Assembly: GCA_963693285.1 (NCBI GenBank)
Contig: OY848926.1
Span: 1,431,001 to 1,495,000, forward strand
Origin: Xestospongia muta
Taxonomy: Eukaryota; Porifera; Demospongiae; Haplosclerida; Petrosiidae
Direction of reading: 5' to 3'
DNA: 64,000 nt
A program made the position numbers and the translations under genes. Below, piece after piece: positions 32,593 to 45,101 of the stretch. Below the pieces are notes generated by a model, which was given only the letters and a program-made list of their open reading frames with translations, made no database searches and was not told the DNA's origin. Positions within the stretch are counted from its first letter, which is position 1. Every line of letters begins with the position of its first letter.

Positions 32593-33025
32593 TCTTATAA
32601 TTATGTCTATCTAACTCTATTAAACACTCACATCTATAATACTATTAAGATGAATTTGTCCTGGGACTGATATTCCTTAGTAGTTTCCTCAACTGATTCA
32701 TCCTAAGTGTTTAATAATATCATGTAGCCTCAAAAGCCACTACATGAATCAGTGCCTATATATAATACCTATAGACCAGTAGTGTGAATGTAATTAATAA
32801 GTTAGGGAATTTATTACCATATTGTGTAGCTATATTACTGTAAACATTCATTGGTTGATTAAATTTATTTCTGACTATACAGGTTGCATGTAGAAAAATT
32901 GCAAGAAACAATTACTATGTATACTGTTTTGGTGATATCATTTTGTTGCATATAATATATGCCAGTACAATATATAAATGAAGTTTTTCAATGATATGTT
33001 ACATATAATAACTAATGAATTGAAG

Positions 33026-34115
33026 CAGGTCAAGGAAGACCCAAAATATCAGCACCTGGTCAGTTATCGGGGGTTGGTGGCCAAGGAATGAAAGGCAATG
33101 GAATTGCTTAAAGAAAACCTAGGTTAGTATTTGTTTGATTGTCAATCTTTAATCTGTTTTTTTTATATGGAAATTGTAGTGATCCTCAAGAAAAAGTTCA
33201 GCCTCCTAAAAAAGAACCAAGTGAAGCATTGTCAGTTTAAATAGTATCATTGCGTTACTTCATTATCTATAATTTATAGATCCTTTCCAAGCAATATCAA
33301 ACACCATATACTCTTTATGCTGTGAGTTAACTATAACAGTTTATATATTGATAGATTGTGAATTCCATAGTAGCCACTAACACATGTTCACTGTGTCTCT
33401 CTATAGTAATGGTAGAGGAGCTGTTAAAACTAATGTACAGGCACAAATTGATACACCTGATTCACTTTGTCAAGAAAAGGAGGTAACAATAAAGTGAATG
33501 AACTTAAAATACAAGCTTCTTACTAACTTTCTCGCGCTCTCTCTCTCTCTTTCTCTCTCGTCTATCTCTAAGGAACAAACTCCAGATTTGGAACAACAAC
33601 AGTTAGAGATTGAAGCTAAAAGAAAAGATAATGAGAGACTAGTTCAAGAAATTAAGAGATGAACTGAAACAAGAACTAGAACAATTAAACAGAAAAGTAA
33701 GTAAATTAAACCAATCATTAATATTGGCAGTAATGATATAATAATACACATGTTGATGATAATAATATTTTAAAGATGAAAAAAGTTTCTATTGAAAATC
33801 AGCAAAGACATCATCAGCAATTTACACCACTAATGGTAATACTAATATAAAAGCTTTTATGATAATATATTTATAGCATGAATAAGAGCCAGTTCCTCAA
33901 GATAAAAAGCATTTGATGTACTAACAAGACAACCAAGAGTAAATGAAATCTGATTATTTACCAATCTGTACTTTTTTTTTGAATGTGTCTATTTTACAGA
34001 GAGGAAATTGGCCATGGTTTTGTAGAGGTTCTCAAAGTACTAATGATACTGAGGATCAAAAACTAATGGATCTGCTAATAATAGAACAGAAAGTAAAGTC
34101 TGTTTTATTTTGTAA
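33026..34115 (+). pseudogene. NEK9-like 3'-end fragment (copy 2)
   Basis: Copy of parent about 21,600-22,759, from the middle of exon 20 to the stop codon. Exon order, introns and the coiled-coil exon are kept, but there are stops and frameshifts (for example tgctta after GNGIA, and an altered coiled-coil exon). The end still encodes SKVCFIL-stop, a CaaX-like end. It lies 474 bases from the stop of SRCR-C in the same tail-to-tail arrangement as the parent with SRCR-A. Confidence 0.88.
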
Positions 34116-34588
34116 TTAAAATATATTTAATATAAACAACAAAGTTGTTGAATTCAAACATTACATGACACGTACATTATAACATCATATAAATTATGAA
34201 CTGCTAAGAAATCAACATCACGTATCTTTTTAATCCACTGTGTTTGATGAATGAGTTGCATGAGATAGAACATTGCAAAAATTAGTGTGATCAGTTTTGT
34301 GTGAGTGTGTTTAATTTCTTTTATCATTTAATCTAGTCATTGAGCGTAGAAGCATATAACAGGAACGTACAGTTATTACAGATACATCTAACATTAATAT
34401 ATTAGTAACAGTAGTAAGTATGGTCACTCATTTATCTTCATATACTCCACTGTAGATTATGTATTAAACAAGGAATACAATTAAGCTATATGATTGAATT
34501 ATTTGATATCATACATATTTAAATTATAAACAAAATCATTGTTTATTGCTTTGTTAACTATTATCACCATTTGGTGGATTATCATTGT

Positions 34589-35872
34589 TCATTGATTACC
34601 ACCATCATTCAGTTGATTATTATTGTTCCGTCCTAGTCGTCTTCTTATGTGTGGATAGAAGCAAATTAGTAATCCAATAATAAATATGACAATAAATAAA
34701 AAACCACTTAAACTAATGAAACCTATTGCAAGTTCAGTTAATTGTTTACATGAATCTGAAACTATAAAAATATATATAAAAAATCAGTGTATTTTTGGCT
34801 ATTAATGTATTAATTAAAGGTTATTGAAGTATTCTACTGAGCTTATGGGGTTATCTACACATACCATAGACTACTTACTATATACCATAGTTAATCTAGT
34901 AATTATTCTACTTAACCTACTCAATGCCAAAGACACATAGTTATACCTGTATCAGGTATCACACACACATCTTTACTTCCAGAATAAAAGTAGTCCTTTG
35001 TGGAATTATCAAAAGCTATGTAAATAAATAATATATGTACAAAATAATTTATGTAAATCATGTGCTTACTACATGTTATGTTATAGATGTCACATTCACT
35101 ACTCTCCTGTGGTGTATTAATACATTTTTGAAAACAATTTGTAGATTTGTCAAGGCATTCAATACTTCCAGTATACCATGCAAGAGAGGTGGTTTCCCTG
35201 TACAAAAGTTAAAGAGATATCAATTATGTTCTTTATCAATTACTCATATACATTGATGATATATGGTTGATAGAGCCAGTGTATCCCAATTGTCGACAAG
35301 CAGTATCAGCTGCAATCTGAGTCAAGTGTCCAGAAACACAAACTGGATGCCATGTATTTTCATAATGAAGTTGGAGTATTCCAGATGAACCAAGGAGGTC
35401 ATTATCATCATTTTTAAGAAAGACTTCCCCATTGTAGGCTTCATTGTTATATATAAGGCACTTACTATCTAATGATTGAAGACAAAAGATGATAGAAAAA
35501 AGTGTAAGAGTTATCGTTAAATGTCTTTTCTCATGTGTACATGTCATGTAAATAAAGGTCATTATATAATGAAGTAGAATTGTCATAATGACCTTTAACT
35601 ATCAGATTGGAAAGAATGACTGTACAAACTGGTTTATAAAATTAACAAACAATATAATAGTAGTGGTTACTTAACATATATAATTCCAGTTATTTACAAT
35701 CACATACCACAAGTTAGCACAACACATGTATTGCACCATTTTGCATATCCATTACAACGAAACAGATGTAGTGCATCTTTATTTTGTTTAGAGCAGGATA
35801 CTTGATAAAGACCAATATAATATCTATATAATAAATAATTTAATTATCATAATAAATTTTATAATGAAACAA

Positions 35873-35915
<43 letters not shown>

Positions 35916-36353
35916 GTTGACTTATAATTATAAAATCAGGTATATTATGTTGTATTGACAATTTGGCATAAATTACAACAGCCTCTGTTAGTCAATATTA
36001 TGTCAGTTATATTGAATATTAATAACATACTTAGATTTGCATTCTGTAGCCATTTTAAATCTGCTATGTCTACAGTATCCCATTTGTCTACAAGCTACTG
36101 TGGCGGTAATATTATTGAATTGCTCATGACAGACTGATATCCAGTCTGTAAGGAAGATGTCCAGCCTTCCTTCACCATTTGCATCAACACCAAATTTATC
36201 TAATCTTACATCTCCAGTCTGATGACCAGAAAGTTTTATAATTTGCAGTAATAACAACAGTAAATGGCCTACAAACAAAGAAACAACGAGTTAGTTTTAT
36301 TAAGTCATTTGTAAAGACATCTCACTTAGGTCTAGGACTGCTAACGTTTCCAT
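34589..36353 (-). CDS. SRCR receptor C (two SRCR domains, one TM helix)
   Basis: Seven minus-strand exons: 36326-36353, 36031-36268, 35708-35823, 35252-35468, 35070-35197, 34947-35015, 34589-34761, giving 322 residues. The first exon (METLAVLDL) is 28 nt, not 19 as in B and D, but keeps the same phase. The signal peptide continues HLLLLLLQIIKLSGHQ. SRCR 1 has WISVCHEQFNNITATVACRQ and LHLFRCNGYA. SRCR 2 has NTWHPVCVSGHLTQIAADTA, CRQLGYTGSI and NCFQKCINT. A stalk (FYSGSKDVC), a membrane helix (FISLSGFLFIVIFIIGLLIC) and a tail with an Arg cluster (RRRLGR) and Asn repeats follow. It is the most diverged member in the first SRCR domain. All cumulative phases match those of A and B. Confidence 0.88.
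35878..35914. repeat. (TA)n microsatellite
   Basis: TA run in the intron between exons 2 and 3 of SRCR-C. Confidence 0.95.
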
Positions 36354-36693
36354 TGCCAGTTGTATGATTAGCGCCCGTTGGACATAAAATTAAGTGTCCA
36401 AATAACCAGCAAGGAACACCGCCTACTTTAAGGCGAAAGTAATACAATTAGGGTTTAGGGATAAATATATATATAATTTCGCATTAAAGTACGGCAATAT
36501 CTGCCGTAGACACATGTACATTATTATTATTATTATTGTGATTATTACCCTTTGCATTTTCTGTTATGTAATTACAGAAAAATAATTAAAATATTGTTCT
36601 TTCCATATCAATTAATACAGTTATCTATTATGTTAATAATAATGAGTTTATTATTTACAAGCATCCATTGTACATGATCATATCTTTTAATCT

Positions 36694-39076
36694 CTAGATT
36701 TCGCCATAGCAAGTATCTATTGAATGATAATCTTGAGATTGAAGTCGACGTTGACCTCTGTGAGTCCAAGTGTAGTGTTTCCTCAACATAATGACTAAAA
36801 TAAGACAAAGTATGACAGATAATATGAAAGATATGAATAAAGTAATAACAAATAGAATCAGAAACGTGTTTTTGTGATCAACTTGAGTTGTAGGACCTCA
36901 GATCAGAAAAAAATGCAAACAATAGGTTATTATCAATAAACATATATATATATACCTGTAGTACTGTACATACATTCTGATTTACTTCCAGATGATAGTT
37001 GGGCTTTCTTGGTTTCATTAAAAGCTATAGAGTGATGGATATGTAAAATTCCAACTACATAAATATCTAAAACACTCACTACATGTTATGATGTAGTTCC
37101 TACAGTCGCTGTTCTTATATGGTGTATTAGAGTAATTTTTAAGACAAGGAAAAGACTTGTTTATGTACTCAATACTCCCAATATTCCATGAGAATGATCT
37201 TTCCCTGTGTATATATTAGAATAGTTTTTGGTACATTTATACTTTAAGTACTTGTATTGAAAGCCATTCTCTATAGCACCAGTGTATCCTAGTTGACGAC
37301 AAACTGTATCAGCTACATACTGATTGAATGGTTCATCAGAACAAACAGGATGCCATTGATTGTTAAAGTATAAATAGAGCACTCCAGAAGAATTGATGTA
37401 ACTGTTATAATTTTCTAGATAGACCTGTCCATTGTATGGGCTATCAGTTAAGAAGCACAAATCTGTATGTAGTGAAATAATAAAATTATATTATTACAAC
37501 TAATATTCTTGTAATTTGCAATGTCAAGGAAACCTTTGTATATAGATTAATTATAAAGAACTATCACTGTAAAAATTGACTGGCCGATTTAACTAATACA
37601 TAGTTATATAGGTTGGATATGGAAAATGCAAGCATAATACTATTTTGATTACTAATATATTATGCTATTGATGGTTATGTAGCTACATACTCAGTAGTAC
37701 ATTAGTAATGAAAAAAGTATTTTGCTTATTATCAATTTGTTATTCCAGATTCATGCTATTCATTAACTATACAATAGGTGAATAGGATACCTATAGATCT
37801 ATGTATATACAGAAAAATGCTTTCTTCATAGCATTATTTCAGTAGTTGTCTAGACTTATGACTCTAATTGTTAATAATACTGTCTATAATGTAATTCTAA
37901 CCATATATATTTTATATTAGAAAGTTAATATACACTACTACTTTCAGTGTGTAAGCATTGTATCTGATGATGTTTCTTAGTAAATACTTGTATGTAGCTA
38001 CTTTAAATGTATAACAAGTAGTAGTCTATGCATATACATCTGTAGTAAATCCAAAAGTTTCCAAAACTCATTAAATGTGCTCAAGAACCTATATATGAAT
38101 ATACAGTACCACATACTACATGTACAAAACTCACATAATAAATTCATACATTAAGGGGACATATCACTTTAGTAATGAACCTATATTAATCATGGTAAAT
38201 CAACCAATCAGTTTTTACAGAGATATATTAGATAAAAATAAAGTTTTGGCAGGCATGCATTCCCTCATATAACAAAATACAAATTAAAAAGTTGATACAC
38301 TTTAATACTGAACTAGTATGGAAACTACTCATTGCATTCAAGAGGATATTCAAAAAAATGTACTGTGTGTGTTTACTTTTATTGTTTTAATTGTCGTCTT
38401 GCAAAGTAGAAACAATATAGTTAGTACTTGTTTGGATGATTTTAAATATAATATATCAGTGTGTTGTATTATGATACTTACCACAAATAAGATAGACTCG
38501 ACCATATGAACAATTTTGTTTTTGCAGACTCCCTTGACATCGTAACAGATGCAATGCACCATTATCTACATAATTCCTTTGTTCTGAACAGGATACACCA
38601 GTGTATGAATAATTACTGTGAAATCTACACATAGTGATAAAATCTATTTATTACAATTTTTAATATTTACAGCATAATGTGAATTTCAATGAATATGATA
38701 TATCACAATAGTATGATGATCTGAAGTACTAGTCTATTCAATACAGTATGTATTCATTACAAACCTGTGTGCTTTGTGATATTTCATATTTCCACAATAT
38801 CCCATTTGTCTACAGGCTGCTGCAGCTGCTCCATCATTGAATTTATCATAACAGACTGGGACCCATCCATTAGCTTCTGTAAGGAATACTTCTAGTATTC
38901 CATTGTCTGTGAAAAAGTAACCAAAGAGATTTAATCTCACATCTCCATTCTGCTGACAGACATTTTCATCAAATTGAAGGAGCTGTAGTAGAAAGAAAAC
39001 AACTGCAAAGAAGACAAAACGCTATAATTTATATATGTATACTCTTCATAAACTCACCAAGCTTACTCATCACCAT
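36694..39076 (-). CDS. SRCR receptor D (two SRCR domains, one TM helix)
   Basis: Seven minus-strand exons: 39058-39076, 38765-39002, 38482-38624, 37252-37462, 37080-37204, 36956-37024, 36694-36896, giving 335 residues. The signal peptide is MVMSKL plus VVFFLLQLLQFDENVCQQ. SRCR 1 has VCYDKFNDGAAAAACRQMGY and LHLLRCQGS. SRCR 2 has WHPVCSDEPFNQYVADTVCR and PCLKNYS. A stalk (LSSGSKSEC), a membrane helix (FLILFVITLFISFILSVILC) and the longest tail of subclass II follow. The tail has an Arg/Gln block (HRGQRRLQSQ) and two tyrosines (DYHSIDTCYGEI end), which could be phosphorylated. The final-exon acceptor is preceded by a weak tract (ctgatctgag). The intron between exons 3 and 4 carries a TIR element. 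Confidence 0.88.
37565..38222. mobile_element. TIR element (family 2) in SRCR-D intron 3
   Basis: Left end CACTGTAAAAATTGACTGGC, right end CAACCAATCAGTTTTTACAG, about 658 bases, non-coding. Confidence 0.7.
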
Positions 39077-39228
39077 TTTCGTTAGTGTTGTGGGTGTGGT
39101 TGTCCTAACTGAAAATTATTAATGTAATAATTATTCAACCTATACAAAGTAAACTTTATAATTGGACTGTCTTGCCTAGAGGAGAGTAAACATGTTTTAA
39201 ATGGAAAAGTGAGCAAAATAAAACAATA

Positions 39229-39724
39229 ATTATATTGGAAGTAATAATTCACTCACTCTTACCTAGATATATACAAGATTTTTTGACAAAGAAAAGGTGC
39301 TCAATATCCGGAGCTAATATAAAGAGAAAATGTGACAAATAGAATATGTAATGCAATGTATTTAATAATTAATAATTAATAATTGATTAATAATTGATAA
39401 ATGTCATTAACTTAAGCGATTAAGTGATAAATGTTAGAAGACAAATCTTTATGTATATACATAACAATGGACATGATAAATCAAAAATGATTAATGATAA
39501 TAAAATATAATAATTAAAGCTGATTTGAGGCTAGTCATAGAAATTAGAATTTTAACTGAAGAAGCAACCAAGTTCCAAAGTAAGAATGTGGTTGAGAAGA
39601 AAGTAATTAAATGTACTGAAAGTGTTGTAAGGGAGCTTTTATTAATTTAGATTCAAATTAAAGCATTTAGGGAACACAAGTTGTGTGATGACACAGGTTG
39701 ATGATATTAACAATATAAAAATAG
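39229..39724. other. Non-coding segment shared with 49,858-50,330
   Basis: Starts ATTGGAAGTAATAATTCACT and continues through an AATTAATAATTA-rich stretch. It aligns by eye over several hundred bases with 49,858-50,330, the segment preceding the NEK9-like relic beside SRCR-G. It marks the left part of a duplicated block. Confidence 0.6.
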
Positions 39725-40058
39725 AAGCAGAAAAATGTTTCTAATTAAAAATTAGCAAAGACATCAGCAATAGTAATACTAATATAAAATGATGTTATGA
39801 TAATATATTCATAGCGTGAAGAAGAACCAGTTCTAGGCCTGCAGATAGAAAAGCATCTGATGTACCAACTGCAACAAGACCATCAAGTGTAAATGATATG
39901 TGCTTGTATACCAACCTCTAAATATTCTTTAAATGTTTGTTTATTTTACTGAGAAGGGATTGGCCATGGTTTCATAAGTTACTCATGATATTGAAGATTG
40001 ACATCAAGAAGCTAATGGAACTGCTAAAAATACAACAGATAGTAAAGTTTTTGTAATT
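39724..40058 (+). pseudogene. NEK9-like 3'-end fragment (copy 3)
   Basis: Heavily decayed copy of the last three exons of the NEK9-like gene (parent 22,400-22,759). The last-exon equivalent around 39,950-40,058 has lost several bases and the CaaX end. It is closest to copy 7 at 50,335-50,693. Confidence 0.75.
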
Positions 40059-40307
40059 ATGATGATATGTTTTATATAAACAATGTTGTTGAATTCAAAC
40101 ATCACATGACATTATTATATCAAATGAATGATGAACTGCTAATAATATGAAAATCTTTATCATGTGTCTTCTTACTTACTTCACTCCAGTTTATATATAA
40201 GTCTCATGTTTGCTGTGTAAAGGTGCATGATATGAAACATTACATGAGAATGAGAATGTAATAGGAATTTGTGTGTGTGTGTGTTTAAGATCATTGATCA
40301 TTTAATC

Positions 40308-40695
40308 TTATATTATGGTTGTGTCTCCTACAGCACTTGAACCAGCAGAAAAGACAAATACAGCAATTACTTCGAGTATACCTAATATTAATATAATAGA
40401 GAGTGCCACAGTAGCATCTTTATCTATATATGGAAAAACAATTTGGTAAGATGTGTTGTGATAATATCTAATTTTTTATTGAGAATCATATTAACAATTA
40501 ACACATTAATCATAAATATGTAATTGGATTATTGATTTATTGTATTACTGTTATAAACGTGAGCTATTGATTCAGTAACAAACAGACACCCAATCCTAGG
40601 CCTTGGTTCCAGTTGATGCATTTATAGTGAAATAAATCTGGGAGAATGCCATCATCATCAATTCTCACATCTCCTGAAATAAATTGCTCTAAAGA
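40308..40695 (-). pseudogene. SRCR relic E: TM exon plus broken SRCR exon
   Basis: 40308-40423 is a whole last exon (acceptor phase, helix VALSIILILGILEVIAVFVF, stop). 40,560-40,695 is a broken copy of SRCR exon 2 of subclass I, with frame breaks. Exons 3-6, the signal exon and the intervening introns are gone. It looks like an internally deleted copy of SRCR-G, whose 3' neighbourhood it shares. Confidence 0.8.
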
Positions 40696-40794
40696 GAGTA
40701 TAACAGACAATATATATGTTGTTATATCAAGTAATACATGTTTTAATGATCCAGACCAGCAGTGTTTCATATACTGTGCCAGACATTTTCAACC

Positions 40795-41061
40795 ATAGTT
40801 AATATATTGATAGTTTGTGAATCCATAGCAACCACTAACACATGTACCTAAAACAAGTATTGTCAAAAGAACAGGAAAACTTAAGTAAGTTTGGTATCCA
40901 TACATCCATTAGTTCACTGCATCTCTCTATAGTAATGGTAGAGGAGCTGTTAAAAGTAGTGTACAGACACAAATTAATACACCTGATCCACTTCAGCAAA
41001 AAAGGAGGTAACAATAAAGCAAATGAACTTAAAATACAAGCTTCTTAATTAACTTTATATA

Positions 41062-41101
<40 letters not shown>

Positions 41102-41475
41102 CTATCTCTAAGGAACAAACTCTAGATTTGGAACAGTAACAGTTGGAGGATGAAACTAAAAGAAAAATAGAACAAGAGACTAGTTCTCCTTATGCTGTGA
41201 GTTAACTATAGCACTTTATATATTAATAGTTTGTGAATTCCACAGCAACCACTAACACGTGTACCTAAAACAAGTTAGGTTAAAGGAAGAAGAAAACATA
41301 ACTCAAATAAGTAAGTTTGGTATCCATACATCCATTAGTTCACTGTATCTCTCTATATAGTAATGGTAGAGGAGCTGTTAAAACTAGTGTACAGACACAA
41401 ATTAATACACCTGATCCACTTCAGCAAGAAAAGGAGGTAACAATAAAGTGAATGAACTTACAAGCTTCTTACTAA

Positions 41476-41559
<84 letters not shown>

Positions 41560-42000
41560 TCTCATCTGTTTCTAAGGAGCAAACTCTAGATTTGAACAAC
41601 AACAGTTGGAGATTGAAACTAAAAGAAAACAGAACAAGAGACTAGCTTAAGAAAGAGATGAACTAAAACAAGAACTAGAACTATTAAAGGAAAAAGTAAG
41701 TAAATTAAATCAATTATTAATATAGGCAGTAATAATACAATAACACACATGTTGATGATATTAATTTTATGAATATAATAATATTATTATAGGATGGAAG
41801 AAAAAGTTGCTATATGGGGGTAAATTAAATGTGCTTTTATACCAATCTCTAAATGTTTCTTTGAATGTTTGTCTGTTTTACAGAGAGGAAGTTGGCCATA
41901 GTTTCGTAGAGGTTCTCAAAGTACTAATGATACTGAGAATCAAAAAACTAATGGAACTGCTAATAATAGAACAGAGAGTAAAGCCTGCTCAATTTTGTAA
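40795..42000 (+). pseudogene. Two tandem NEK9-like 3'-end fragments (copies 4a, 4b)
   Basis: 40,795-41,185 copies parent exons 23-25. At about 41,186 (cctatgctgtgag context) the same segment starts again and runs to a stop at 41998-42000, with the last exon still reading SKACSIL. Both carry stops and indels. A TA run (41,066-41,098) and a CT array (41,479-41,555) sit in the copied intron. It ends 210 bases from the SRCR-F stop. Confidence 0.85.
41479..41555. repeat. (CT)n microsatellite
   Basis: Expanded CT array in the intron before the coiled-coil exon of the NEK9-like relic. The parent has only a short CT run at the same place. Confidence 0.95.
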
Positions 42001-42209
42001 TTTGATGACATATATTGTACATAATAACAAGGTTGTTGAATTTAAACATTATATAATATCAATTAAATTATTAACTGCTAATATGAAAATCACTATTGTG
42101 TATCCTTTTACTTCATTCCAGATTGTCTTATGTTTCATGTATAGAGGTGCATGAGATGAAACATTACAAAAAAAACAGAAGTGTTGTAATTCTTTTCTGC
42201 ATGTGTTTT

Positions 42210-45031
42210 TTAAAATTGATCATTATTTAGTAATTCTTGATTATCACCATTTATGGCCTCATATGACGTGATGCGTCTCTCTTCAGGTGGCCGCCGGTTT
42301 CTGTTGACATTTCTATTATAGAACCTGAAGTAGTAGCAGCAGACAAATAAAGTTGCAAATAATATAATTATAATTACTCCTAATATAACTGCAACAACCA
42401 CCAGCCAACTATGATATTTACCTATAAATATAAAAACAATTTTGGTAATGTGTGGTAATTATCTATTGAGAATCATATTAACAATTAACACACATAATCA
42501 TAAATATATTATTGGATTATTGATTTATTGTATTACTGTTATCAAAATAGAATTTAAATAACAAAAATGATCAAATCAAACTCAATAAATATAATTACAT
42601 GATATACTCACATGAACTGTTATGTGTGTTTGTACTAGTACTATTCAGATTACATTGACTTAAGCTGCCAGAGCTATTCGATAACATTGCAGAAGTATCG
42701 AATTCTATAAATATTAAAATAATTTGTATTGTTTGTTAAAATGATATTTCTTGTCAGTAATTATAATAATCTGACTTACTACACTTTAAAAATATTTTGT
42801 CTTGACAGACTTTGAAATTATATAAGCTGTTGGCAATACAGTGAGAGAAACAAGCAAAAGAGGACTGCACACAGTCATAGTTTGAAAATAGCAGTAATAG
42901 CCTGTTCCCAGTACTAAAAAGTACAAAATTTGTATTATTTGTCACAATAAAATTTATAGTTGATAATCATGTACATCCAATTATATTAGCTTTAAAAACA
43001 TGTGCCTGTTTATAAACCAAATTAAACAAATGCTTACTCTACTGTTGGCTCTATTGATGAGTGTCCTGTGTATCCATTCTGTCGACAAATTGAGTCAGCA
43101 ACATTGGGTGGAAAGTTATTGTTGTAACATATACCAGACCACTTTCCTCCCAAGAACACTTCCACTATTCCATCTGATAGTGTTCCTGTTTCTGCATATT
43201 GAATTGACACCTGACCTTCATAGGGATTTTGAGTCAAACGTTCTGAGTCTATGATATATAATAGATACAATTTATTATACAATAACATAATGTACTCAGT
43301 ACACAATAAAATATCTTGTACCTAAATTAACAAAAATGTGATTATAATTATAATAATTAAAAACAAGTACTAATTTTTTTAATTAAATGGATATGGATAT
43401 AATTATAAGTAGCTTAGTAATAACTATAAAGTAAGAAGACACACATCAGGCTAGTAATTGTAAAATTGATTGGTTGATTTAGCCAATATTAGGTTATTCA
43501 GATCATTATATTGTTTTAATTACTAATGTATTAATGGAATAACTATTTATAATCTGATAATACATCAGTAATAAAAATAGTATGATGTTTACTATATCAA
43601 TTTACATTAAATAATAACACAACCTGTATAATTATATATATTGGTTAGATCAACCTATCAATATTACAGTGTTAAATTATGTAAGGATTTGTATGGATTA
43701 TGTGTATAATGTAGTATGTCTATATTAAATTATTAATACATTACAATATTGATTAACATCACCACAACACTTACCACATTCAACACTAATAGGCTGACAA
43801 CCATTTGGTGTTAGTATAGGACCCTCCAAAGAACATCTCAGTATGTGTAATTCACCATACGTTTTATAATCAGAAACTGTTGGACATTTGATGTGAGTGA
43901 ATGAATAGGGCCTATTATCGCTAAAAGTAAAGAAATCACACTTATATTTAGACTTTTCCCTATAATTTTTATTTATAGAACATAATATTATTCAATGTTT
44001 AATAATATTATGCACACAACTGTTGTAGCTTCTAAACTTTAAAACATAATTTAAGTTTATTATTGATTGCATCTACTAAATTTAGTGATTAACTTTACTT
44101 TATTCTTGAAATAAAATCTTTTATAGAGCATATAAACTTTAAGAATTATTATAATATATTATAATTGCATGTACTAATAATTATCTAAAATAATTATTAA
44201 TACATACAATTAAGGTACTTTAAAATTCAGAGTCTCACTTCTGACTTCCTGGGCCATATCTAATGGGTCCAACTAAGCCACTTTGGCGACAAGCAACATA
44301 AGCAACTGCCTTAATAATTTGTGGTGAGTAACAAACAGACACCCAATCCATTGACTTAGTTGTGGAATTTGTAGTAAAATAAATCTGGAGAATGTCTTTA
44401 ATCATCATCACATCTCCTAAAATAAATTCCTCTAAAGAAAATATAAGATAGACAATATATAGATGATGCTATAACATATAATGCTAATTGTACTGATCTA
44501 ACAGTGTTAGTAAGAGTTTAAGACTCAGTACTAGCTATATAGGCTACAGTATAGGTAACCTGGTATATAACCCAGACTAACACACAACTAGTGATATTAT
44601 TGGAGAATTAATAATGACTCAATATAGATTGTCAAATTGTTGTTATGCAACATAGTGAAAGAGTTTGGCATGGTATGATGTGAGGCACTAGGTAGGTCTA
44701 TAATATACCTACACAAAGGATCAATTCTTATCCAATTTTTTGGCTTTTAGAAAAGTAGGCTATTGTTTGCCTATAAATACAAACTTTCTTTTTCTTTGGA
44801 CTGAGTTTATATTAATGTATATGACTATAATGTATAATGTATATGTGTTATACCATATTTGTAACTTATCATTTCACATTAAATTACGTGGCTCTATAGC
44901 TATATAATTATATAAATTGTAAATGGATTCCTCTAACACCTATCATCTGAGACAATGTAAAACATTGACTCTGGATATGGACTACACTGTAGTATTAATA
45001 ATTACTATTACCAAGCCACTCCCAAACATTA

Positions 45032-45101
<70 letters not shown>

